Positions 54,934 through 64,000 of a DNA stretch of 64,000 nucleotides are shown piece after piece. The position numbers and the translations under genes were made by a program. Source of the DNA: Aspidiotus rigidus (taxonomy: Eukaryota > Arthropoda > Insecta > Hemiptera > Diaspididae). A model generated the notes under the pieces. It was not told the DNA's origin. It ran no database searches and saw nothing but the letters and a program-made list of their open reading frames with translations. Where the stretch lies: positions 17,271,001-17,335,000 of the forward strand of contig JAVHKY010000003.1 in NCBI GenBank assembly GCA_035079385.1, read 5' to 3'. Each line of letters begins with the position of its first letter. The first letter of the stretch is position 1.

Positions 54934-56206
54934 TCATGATTTAACCAGCGAGTCATCGAAGTTTGAATCATTCTCATATACTACCTCAATCAGACCCTCT
55001 TCAGGAATGAACCTGTTTAATACCGTGAAGTCTTCGTTATTCCGGTGTCGTATGATTTCTATATTTTCTAAAGCCAATGAGTTCTCCCTATGGAGGAGGA
55101 TACCAGAGCCTTCTTTGAATTTATGGCCATTCTCGAGTAGATGATCAGCAAAAGCCGACTCACCCAAATTACCCTTCTCCCACGCTTTTTTATGTTCCTC
55201 AATTCTTATTTGGAGCTGACGCCCAGTCATCCCTATATAAATACCTGGGCAATCGTTGCAGGCTATACTGTAAACCCCACTTCGCTCGACTGGAGGAATC
55301 GGGTCCTTCAATTTCACAAATAAACTTTTTACAGTATTAATATTATAAAACGCCGGCCGGAAACCAAAAGGACCGAGTACCCGGCCCAACTTCAACGAAA
55401 ACCTGCCCAAGTAAGGGAGTTTAATCCAACGTTTTCTACTGGTATGCAAATCCCTAGGGAGGGAGGTGGTAGAATCGAGGCATTTTCTCGTCCTCCTTCG
55501 GACCATTAAATCAATGTCCACTCGAACTTGGTTCACTCTGGCCAGGTACTTAATCGTCCCTAGTTCCTTCTGCAAAGCATCCTGACTCAAGAAAATACTA
55601 GTCAGCCGATGTACAGAAAGATGACCCATGGATTGTTATATCAGTCGAAGTTGCTTTTCTATAAATACCAAATTCATGGACGCCATCTCTAATAAATACG
55701 GACAAATCCAAGAAATGTATTAATAATCCGCCAACTTCCAGAGTGAATTGTATGGAAGGATATCGGTCATTTAAGTGAGAAAGGAACTCACTAAGGAGTT
55801 CCACTGGGCTAGTCCACGCGCACAATATGTCGTCTACATACCTATGCCAGTAAAAGACGTAATTTAGAAGTACCTGCCCCGAAGAAAACAATTCAACTTC
55901 AAATCTGGATATGAAAACCTCCGATATTAATGAGCCCAAAGGGGACCCAATAGGGATCCCCACTTCTTCCGGGAATTCGAAAAATTTTCCCTCAAATTTA
56001 CAAAAATTGGGAGTCCAACAAACTCTTAGAAGGTCGAAGAATTCTACCAATTCCTCATGGGGGACACCAATTTTTACAAGCAATTCGCCCATATGTTGGA
56101 TTGCGACAGCCTTCGGGATGTGAGGAAATAATCCCACCACATCAAAGGAACATAAAATCGTTTGGCTTTCCTCAAGGAGGCTTATATCCTTCAACCTCTC
56201 CGTCAA
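54934..56206 (-). pseudogene. PLE family B RT plus GIY-YIG, minus-strand copy B2 (one frameshift)
   Basis: 56206-55598 encodes RT motif A-like CSFDVVGLFPHIPKAVAI, motif B GIPIGSPLGSLISEVFIS, motif C HRYVDDILCAWTSP and post-RT FLDLSVFIRDGVHEFGIYRK. A frameshift near 55610 leads into 55629-54934, which includes the connector (LGRFSLKLGRVLGPFGFRPA). The nuclease follows: GVYSIACNDCPGIYIGMTG, IRIEEHKKAW and ADHLLENGHKFKEG. GIY, YIG, Arg, EH and Asn positions are all present. The N-terminal part of the RT is missing (5' truncation). Confidence 0.9.
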
Positions 56207-56259
56207 CGAACCTGAGTTTAATACTGAGTGAGGGGAGGTATAATCTACTCGCGTGGGAT

Positions 56260-56787
56260 TTACATACCAGTAGAAAACGTTGGATTAAACTCCCTTACTT
56301 GGGCAGGTTTTCGTTGAAGTTGGGCCGGGTACTCGGTCCTTTTGGGTTCCGGCCGGCGTTTTATAATATTATTACTGTAAAAAGTTGATTTGTGAAATTG
56401 AAGGACCCGATTCCTCCAGTCGAGCGAAGTGGGGTTTACAGTATAGCCTGCAACGATTGCCCAGGTATTTATATAGGGATGACTGGGCGTCAGCTCCAAA
56501 TAAGAATTGAGGAGCATGAAAAAGCGTGGGAGGAGGGTAATTTGGGTGAGTCGGCTTTTGCTGATCATCTACTAGAGAATGGCCATAAATTCAAGGAAGG
56601 CTCTGGTATCCTCCTCCATAGGGAGAACTCATATTTTAAACGGTTGGCTTTAGAAAATATAGAAATCATACGACACCGGAATAACGAAGACTTCACGGTT
56701 TTAAACAGGTTCATTCCTGAAGAGGGTCTGATTGAGCTAGTATATGAGAATGATTCAAACTTCGATGACTCGCTGGTTAAATCATGA
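56260..56787 (+). pseudogene. PLE family B connector and GIY-YIG, plus-strand copy B3
   Basis: It is nearly identical to the nuclease part of B2 in the opposite orientation. A TGA at about 56386 replaces the Leu codon of B2 (VKS*FVKLKD), after which the nuclease reads open to LVKS. It keeps NSYFKRLALENIE, six codons that B2 has lost. The RT is absent. Confidence 0.9.
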
Positions 56788-56824
56788 TCTTCTGGTTAAC
56801 TCCCTCTGTCTTTGTTGATGTTGG

Positions 56825-56886
56825 ATCAGTCACTTTCGTTTACGCTCCGATGATGGTTGTTTAACCGAAAACGTTTAGCGGCTGAT
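56825..56886 (+). ncRNA. Hammerhead-like fold in 3' end of PLE B3
   Basis: Stem I is CGCU/AGCG (56843-56846 / 56877-56880). The core is CCGAUGA (56847-56853), with U4 changed to C, plus one U. Stem II is GGUU/AACC with loop GUUU, and GAAA is at 56867-56870. Stem III is an A-U pair capped by palindrome ACGU, then U17 with predicted cleavage after 56876. The outer AUCAG/CUGAU helix is possible. Confidence 0.7.
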
Positions 56887-56948
56887 TTTTTTGTGGTTCA
56901 ATATAATTTGCTACACCTTCGGGTGTCTCTTGTGTAACAGGTTCCTTG

Positions 56949-58712
56949 TTTGCCTCGATCAACACAGTTGATGAAGACAATTCCAAACAGCTGACGAAGT
57001 AGGGTGCGAGTTTTTCTTACTGAAGTATTCGGTTTGTAGAATGATTCGCTGATGAAGTCACACGGTGAATCACCTTTGGCCGAATACGAATGACACAGGG
57101 AGCAAAGATCATCTTGCTCCCGAATGGGAACCACAAGTCTCCGAAAGTCTGTATCATATTCGGAAATTCTTCAAAATAATCCTCAATTTATACCACCTCT
57201 GTTCTCCAACTTTATTACGTGATGATCTTTACACCTCAAGTTATTCTTACGGCAGTAAACATGTGCGGTGGCCAAATATTGAGTAGTTTCACTCACAATG
57301 ATTCATTGTAGTGACGTCATATCGAATCACTCTATGTAGTCATCCATCATCAATCAGCGTGTTTTTTGCAGGTCTTTGAGACAGGTGTGTTTAGCGGCGA
57401 GAAATAATTTTTTTGGAAGTGCAATCAATTAAGTATACATTTTTTAGGGGAAGATAGGACATTTTCAACACAGTTTCCCTTCTCTCTCATATAGAAAATA
57501 CGTACAGATTTTCAGAACAAATGCGTCTACAAGTATCAGAAACCAAACGAGTCGAAATCAATTGTCACTCTAAGCGAAATAATTTTGTTCGAGTGAGTCA
57601 GTAAGTCTATAAACGAGTTTCAACATTATCAATTTTTTCACTTCTCACGATTTTCATAAAACGTGTTCTGAAAAATTAATGACAAGGGTGAAGATTATGA
57701 AGAACAGTTTTCGCGTCTGGGAGACGACTGACTTTCAGTATGTTGTCTAGATACGAGGGACGAAAATGCATGGTACAAAGTGAAGTTCAGAGGTTCTACT
57801 CGCGGCATTCTTCATCCTATTCGACGGAAATATTTCTGTCTTCGGTCACAGCATCGTGGATGCGAACACTTCGTAAAGTAACATTATTCGGAAGATACGA
57901 AGCTAAATACAAATCTCGCGGTTCAAAGGAACTCACGGACATCACTGCGTAGGCACACCTTCTTATACGAATTTCCTTCTTTTCCTATGCGTACCGGCGA
58001 CGCAGCAGTTACAAGACAGATAATGTTGATCACGCAACCGATATTTTCAAGTTTTCGAAGATACATATATACATACACATATACACAGAAGAAGAAGAAG
58101 AATAACAACAACTTGCACAGGAATCGGACACGACCGACTATCGAGTTCGTAAATATATACCCATTCTCACACACAAATTACTCAATAGATAAGACGGAAA
58201 GATTCAACAACAACTCGAGTCAATTCGATCGCCAACCAGACGCAGCGCTGCTTACAAAAAATAACGCAAAGAGAGAGAGAGAGAAAAAAAAAGGTAAATA
58301 AACGCGATTAGTTTCTTTGTAACACGATTAAAGAATGATGACCTATTTATAACGAAGAAAAACCAGTTCTAACACTTGTAGAGATTCGAAAATTATGTAA
58401 TTTTCAATACAAAAACAAACAACACGAGTAATGGCTACAGCCCTGAAGTAGCATCTACGAGTCCGTATCCATAATGACATTCTTCTCTCTTATCGACAAG
58501 TCTTTTCTAACCTAACGTCACCACGTAGACAAACTTACTGCCGTCGAGAATTCGTCGATCAGTATACACACATACCTAATAACAAACGCTTCGAATGCGG
58601 AATACACGATATTACAGGCTTTTCCATAATAAGAAGTTGTTGAGACGAGAATTTTCCAGTACTGTACACGATTTTCTTTTTCATTTCTCCAATTTTTTTT
58701 CACAACACGTAC
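56949..58712. other. Intergenic DNA, nothing firm
   Basis: There are short ORFs without domains, a (GAA)n run at about 58089-58102, and a GA run near 58270. No gene is recognised. Confidence 0.5.
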
Positions 58713-58776
58713 CTTGTTCATGCTGCATAGTTAATACGAGATAGGAGTCCATGAGTAGGCTCTCTCGTATATAACC
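58713..58776 (-). promoter_or_regulatory. Candidate minus-strand promoter and short first exon
   Basis: A TATA-like TTATATA (minus strand, 58776-58770) is followed after about 50 nt by ATG CAG CAT GAA CAA G and a consensus donor GTACGT (exon end 58713). The phase would fit the AKAP1 exon acceptor at 27112, which would need a 31-kb intron. It could equally be the first exon of another gene, or chance. Confidence 0.25.
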
Positions 58777-60918
58777 CCCACGACCACGGCTGTCGTTTCA
58801 ATCAATCTACCTCGGGAACACTTTCTTCTCGCTTATATACTTCGGTATTTTTCACTCTCGTCTCGAATGGAATATAAAAATATATATACACAATACACTG
58901 ACTGAATGCCACCGATCATATACGCGAAGCACGCCGATACGAAGAGAGAACAAACATTACACAACCTGCATGATATGTGTGTGTGTATATACACGCGGGC
59001 GCACCAACTTTATGCACTGCACTACAACAGACAGCAGCGCAACATGCCGAGGAAAATTATTATAAACCCAGCGAATAACACGAAAAAATTCTTTCCCCGA
59101 CGTCCGTCGCCGTCGTCATCGGCGAATTCACGCGCGCCGCAACAAGACTCGCTTTTTAAAACGCGTGCAGCTGACCGAAGAACTGGATTGAATATATTAT
59201 TATATTGTGCGTGGCTAGGTAAGAGAACTGCAAACCGACCAAATATGAAGAAGAGATTGCAAAACACATCAGCCGCAGAACTAGGTGAATGGTGGAAACG
59301 AACACACAAAGTATGCCAGCTATACACACGTACACATGCACCGATACACTTTTTTCATACTCACACAATATTGTCGTTTCTTTTCACTTTTTCCAGCTTT
59401 TTATATTACAAAATTTTTGTAAAAGTATCGACGATGACCATCCATAGAAAATCAGGAACCAAAATACGCCTTTCTCAACTCCCCCTGTAACTCTTTCATC
59501 GTCCGCTCGGATCGCGACAAGAGGTTCTCTCTTCGTATCCGAATTATATAAACTTCGACTAACTAACATCCGAATTGCTAACGTTTCGCCACCATCATTC
59601 GGTGAAGGAGAACGAGAAGAATGAAAGTTCAACGGAGAGAGCTCCGCTCTTTGAAGAAGTAAAAAAAAAAAAAAAAGAGAGTCGAAAAGAAAAAAAATAC
59701 GGCCGAGTAATACCAGATTGCACTCATTGTTGGAACAGAATACGCCGTCGGCGAAGGCGTGATAAATATGTAATCATATTTGTATTATGTGAGGAGCCGG
59801 TTAGTGGTATTTTGCCACTCTACACACACACTCACACAAAAATATATCTACCCTATTGAATAATTCTACTTGAACGTGTTACGACCGACAGAATAGGCGA
59901 GTTCGAGATTGTGCGAGCTTGCACAGCTTTCCTTTACGAGTCGGCGAAAAGGTGAATGGACCAACAGAATTCGGAAATTAGAGTCGCTAATTTCGAATTT
60001 ATAATCATGAATTTCGGCTTCGATACTCCCAAGTACGGGCAAATTTTTGCGGGACTGATAAAATTAGATGAAGTCCAGGGCGAAGAACGCGTCCGCTAAA
60101 TTTAGCGCGGAAGAAATTTTTCAATCAGCCTCCAAATTCAACAAGCTGGAGTTCTCATGACGTTTAAAGGAGCACGAAAGTGTCACAAGGATAAGGAATA
60201 CCATTTCGGTATAACTTCATGTCAGGTTTTATCAATTCAGAAAGTTGAGCCACGTTAGAATATCAATTCAGTCGAGATCTATGAATATTCTGTAGGGAAA
60301 TTGGATCAAATCTGAGCTGATCAAGAGGCACCCGAGTTGTTGTGCTGGAGACCTCATCAGAAGACCGACCCTTTCTGAAGCCATCAGGGTGAGAAAAGTC
60401 ACGTCTGATGACGCCGCGGATCAGGAGGGAAAAGGGTCAATGTTCAAAAGAAACATTCTGGACAACTGGATTCTTCGCGTCACTACGAAGAAACCATTCC
60501 TCCAAATTGTTTCGTTCGGACATTCATCCCTTTTTCCCTTTCTACCCTTCAAATATGATATAAAACGAATTTCTCTGCCACTCATAATCCTCAAAAATAA
60601 TCCAACCAAAAGAGCAATGAGGCGTCCAGATGAGAAGGTAAGGATCCATCTTACGCCGATGACTATCGGAGCAGGCACTAATTCAATTTTCATCATCTTT
60701 TCGCCCGATAGAGAATTGACGAAGAAATATATAATATTGTCCAGTTAATTTTTGGCATTGGAGAGAAACTAAAATAGACGTGTATCGCAGTATCTGAACC
60801 ATTTTTTTCATTCCACTTTTATCGTTGAACATTTTACCATCATTCCTCTTTACAGAGTATCGAGAAAAATTAAGTTTCGAAATTGAATGACTTTTTTAGC
60901 AAAGAACCAATGAAGAAC
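58777..60918. other. Intergenic DNA, nothing firm
   Basis: This is microsatellite-rich, AC/GT-rich sequence (58975-59000, 59820-59850). The 194-codon plus-strand ORF at 58906-59490 has biased composition and no recognisable domain; I treat it as chance. Confidence 0.45.
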
Positions 60919-60998
60919 ACGGTGTCTATTGAAAGGAAATTCTGAAAATACTTGACATTTACTTGACCGTTAACGAGCAAGGAAGAAAAAAAAAAAAC

Positions 60999-62715
60999 GC
61001 ACGAGTTCTTTAACAAAGTTAAACGAGGGGTGACAGGAAACCTGTTTTATGGCGCACGTGAGATTTGAAAAATGTAGATTGTAACGTTACAAGGCTGACC
61101 TGTGAATCAAATTGTGATATCACAGTCCAGGACTTTGTAGGTATACATAATAGGAGAGGTTGAGGACCAGTCTCAGTACATGAATTTGGAAAGCAGTGGC
61201 CTCAATGATGCAGTATCAAACACAATGCACCCAGATTGTGGGAATGAATGACTAATAATCAGTTTTTCCCACAATCTCAATCAATTCCCGTCGGTGTCTT
61301 CTGCTTCAACCTTTGAGTCATGTGGAACTGCAGAGCGAGTCCCAGAATCATTAAATTGTGTTGGTAAAACACTGTCAGGATCCGCGTGAGGAGAGGATTG
61401 GCGCAGAAGACCACGGCAAATGACATTAGAACTTGACACAGACGTCCCAACCGCAGTCCCTTTGTGTATGAAACTGTGGTTGACGGTGGTTGGTAGAGTA
61501 CTCCACTTCCAACTACTGGCTGATTATGCAAAAGTGCTGCAAGCAACGCATCTCTGAATGGTGTGGCAAAAGTAGCAAAAGACTACTAACACCGCACAGA
61601 GATATGTTGAAGGTCCCGGTTCAGTCAATGACTGCCTTCATTGCTGAACAAAGAGCATAGATCGGTCGTCTGGTTGAACAAGCCCGCGGGGCATCAATAG
61701 GACGACCCTGAAGTGCGAAAACTGGTCGGATATCCTCGTCCACATCATCAACCTAAGGTTGAGATGTTGACAATGACTACGACCAACCTTAGGGATCTCC
61801 TTGAACTATCCTATCCTTGAACTCACTCTTCCCCCCCTCCCCAAAAAAAAAAAAACACGCTTTTCTATAAAATTACGGCTCATTATGACAAATTTAAATT
61901 TTATTTTATAACAAATCACGACATGAAAATTCTTTAAACCGAGCCCTTTCGACTAACGTCATCTTCCGGGTGGACAAAAGAAGTTGTTAGGAGAGGGAAC
62001 TTCAAAAAAGCTGATGACGTCATCAAATTGTGACGTCACAAGGTTGAGGTATGAAGTCATCAAATTGTGGCGTCACAGTCCCGGACTTTGTAGCTATACA
62101 TAATAGAAGAGGAACTTGAACAGAACTGATGACGTCATCAGATTGTGACGTCACAAGGTTGACGTATGAAGTCATCAAATTGTGATGTCACAGTCCCATA
62201 CTCTGAAGCTTTTTATAATAGGAAGGGAACTTGAAAAAAATGGATCTATGACGTCATCAGATTGTGACGTCACAAGACTGACCTATGACGTTATCCAACA
62301 GTGACGTCACAGGCCCCGCCCACAAGCTATATATGATAGGAGAGCGACTTAGAGGTGCGCTTAAAACATTTTCGAGCTCCAAGCTTTGCCGGTCGACCGG
62401 AAAGCGGACGTTTTTCCCGAAAACCCACAATAAAACGATTCCCCACTGAAACAAAAAAAAAAAAACTCAAATTGGCTAGGCAATCTATTTTATCGGGGGG
62501 GAGGGGCACAAAAACGTCCGCCATCCGGCAAGGCTTGGTGCTCGGCAATTTTCAGTCCTTCTTCAAGTCCCCTCCTATCATATATAGCTTGAGGGCGGGG
62601 CCTGTGACGTCACAATCTACATTTTTCAGATCCCACATGCCCTAGAAAACAGGTTTCCTGCTACTCCTCGTTTAACTCCGTTAGAGACCTATGAGTTTTT
62701 TTTTTGCCTTTTTCA
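60999..62715. mobile_element. Foldback-family composite: two copies in opposite orientation with CRE array
   Basis: The left copy runs from ACGAGTTCTTTAACAAAGTT (about 61001) to the terminus near 62450. The right copy is inverted, from TCTATTTTATCGGGGGG (about 62482) to CTCGTTTAACTCCGTTAG (about 62688). About 61150-61980 is unrelated or diverged filler. The two copies together make a large inverted structure. Confidence 0.7.
62015..62309. promoter_or_regulatory. Array of seven perfect CRE palindromes (TGACGTCA)
   Basis: TGACGTCA starts at 62015, 62031, 62130, 62146, 62249, 62265 and 62302, with an eighth at 62605. Degenerate copies (TGGCGTCA, TGATGTCA) fill the gaps. The units repeat about every 115 bp as a pair 16 bp apart. 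TGACGTCA is the CREB/ATF site; any regulatory role here is inference. Confidence 0.85.
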
Positions 62716-62854
62716 AAAGTTTTTGTCATTTTCCCCATTTTTACTTGACCGTTAATGAAGATACTTGACTTTTACTTGTTTACTTAACCTTTTATCAAAT
62801 ACTTGAGTGACTTTTATTTGATTTACTTGACTTACTTGACCGATAGACACCCTG

Positions 62855-64000
62855 AAGAATGTAGAAAATAATAGTAAAATGGTGACTTCGAAAATACAAA
62901 GAAAGGACCTTCAATAATACAGTGACTAACCTCTCATACACTAGTTTCAGCCAGTCGGTGAAACGATTCAAGTTCCCAACCCCCCTTCTATAGGATTCAA
63001 ATCTCGAAATCAATTAAAACAAGAGCGTTTTACTTTTAGCCTAACTGAACATTTTTTTTTACATGTATATGTCTACGGGTTGAGGGTCAAATATTTTCTA
63101 AAAAAAAAAGCCCATAAAAAAATTTTTGGTCGAGATCTTTCAATTCCGAGTAGCTTGCAATGCTCGCAGAAAATTTCGTGTTCGGCGCTTCCTTAATGTA
63201 GGGACTCTTAACAAATTTCGAACTCTGAAACGTCTGCATAAAAGAGGCTTGAAAAGGTATCGAGTAGGTCTGAACCCTTCTCGGTAAGTTTCATTGGAGT
63301 AACTTGAAACTATTTAAAACCTCAAACGCTTAAACGAAAAAATGAACCTTTGTACAGAAGGGAGTTGAACATAATATTCCAAGTTCCAAACTCTTACAGA
63401 AGTGAGACTTGGATGAATTTTGCTCGTAAAGCTACTCGAGTATAATGAAAAAAAAAAGAACTTGGAATAGTTATCGATATAGTAAAACTTGACCATTCTT
63501 CTCATGAGTTGAATAAGAATAATGAAGACGAGAGAAGGGAGGTAAACTTGGAAACTGTCGACTTCCCAGCAGGCATACAACGGAACTCTGAAAGATTTTG
63601 CTGATGGACTATTCAGGTACAGGAAGGGAGAAGGTGGGAAAATTTCGCTGGTAGACTGGAAATATAAAAAGAGCAGGAACTCAGAAGATTCTGTTGACGA
63701 AACGAGACTGTAAAATGAAGAGGGAGCTCAGAAGAATTCCGCTAAAACTTGGAAACACATAACTTTTCTGATTTTTAGAAAGAAAAAAAAATGAACATTC
63801 AAACTAAGTACAGCATCAACAATGAATCTGCATTCAATGACAATTTATACAAGTTGGGAATGTGGCTGAGTAAAGCTACAAGAGCAGCGACTATCAATGT
63901 CTTGTCGTGAACCAAAAGTGACAAATATGGAGACAGATTGGCGAGTCTTCAGGGAGACACTTTCCGACTGAACTGTCCTCAAAATATTATCGAAATATTT
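62855..64000. other. Right edge of the window, nothing recognised
   Basis: There are short ORFs only. Loose repetition of GGGAGCTCAGAAGA-like phrases at about 63535-63750 may be a decayed minisatellite. Confidence 0.45.

Larger units (their letters stand above)
54743..56935. mobile_element. Inverted (head-to-head) dimer of Penelope-like family B inserted as one unit
   Basis: A 13-bp duplication AACAGGTTCCTTG lies at 54730-54742 and 56936-56948. Inside, a minus-strand copy (54743 to about 56230) and a 5'-truncated plus-strand copy (about 56256-56935) diverge from the middle. The arms 54779-55452 and 56256-56935 are reverse complements with few differences. The shared single duplication implies one insertion event. 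The DNA can form a very large hairpin. Confidence 0.88.
60919..62854. mobile_element. CAGGGTGTC-family element interrupted by foldback elements
   Basis: The outer left end CACGGTGTCTATTGAAAGG and right end CTTGACCGATAGACACCCTG are imperfect inverted repeats. They continue inwards as TTTACTTGACCGTTAA on both sides (60959 and 62740). Foldback sequence lies between, so the foldback inserted later. It is related to the MITE at 52003-52364. Confidence 0.65.

Noticed and set aside
58906..59490. 194-codon ORF as a gene
   Set aside because: Composition is driven by microsatellite-like sequence; no domain, and it starts in repeat-rich DNA.

Overview
The window is nuclear DNA of an arthropod, most likely an insect. 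The evidence is two conserved animal genes with spliceosomal introns, AT-rich intergenic DNA, and a mobile-element load of Penelope-like elements, insect-type non-LTR retrotransposons, hAT-like elements and foldback/MITE repeats. I cannot name the species from sequence alone.

Two genes are well supported, both on the minus strand. At the left edge lie the first three coding exons of EIF2S1 (eIF2-alpha), carrying the regulatory Ser51; the last quarter of the gene lies outside the window. To its right, 8.16-27.11 kb, is a mitochondrial A-kinase anchor protein of the AKAP1 type: N-terminal membrane anchor, long charged middle, one KH domain and one Tudor domain. I could join nine coding exons in phase, giving about 803 residues. 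Its first large intron is about 14.9 kb and consists mostly of transposons.

Elsewhere the window is a transposon landscape. (1) Penelope-like family A has copies at 12.2-14.0, 22.8-26.4 and 44.7-46.6 kb; family B has copies at 40.8-43.1 kb and an inverted dimer at 54.7-56.9 kb. All encode a Penelope-type reverse transcriptase and/or a GIY-YIG nuclease, and all are broken. (2) A non-LTR retrotransposon at 33.5-37.6 kb has an FP-like ORF1 and an APE/RT ORF2. An RNase-H-bearing LINE fragment lies at 20.0-21.4 kb and another LINE 3' fragment at 41.7-42.0 kb. (3) There is a solo LTR at 4.35-4.97 kb with a 4-bp target duplication. (4) There is a hAT element with a transposase tail at 38.46-38.93 kb, and several MITEs. 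(5) A foldback family with a shared terminal motif carries minisatellite or CRE-palindrome arrays (15.5, 22.8, 24.7-26.6, 53.2, 61.0-62.7 kb).

The most interesting signal is that both Penelope families carry hammerhead-ribozyme-like folds next to their termini. Each has a CYGAUGA core, a GAAA box, an extra U before stem II, and a one-base-pair stem III capped by a self-complementary tetranucleotide (GUAC, ACGU or GCGC). Helices are supported by covariation between copies. Both Penelope families have also inserted into the same short terminal motif of the foldback family. Several elements are dated relative to each other by nesting and target-site duplications.

The stretches 46.6-49.4, 49.9-53.2 and 56.9-60.9 kb and the right end hold no gene I can support.
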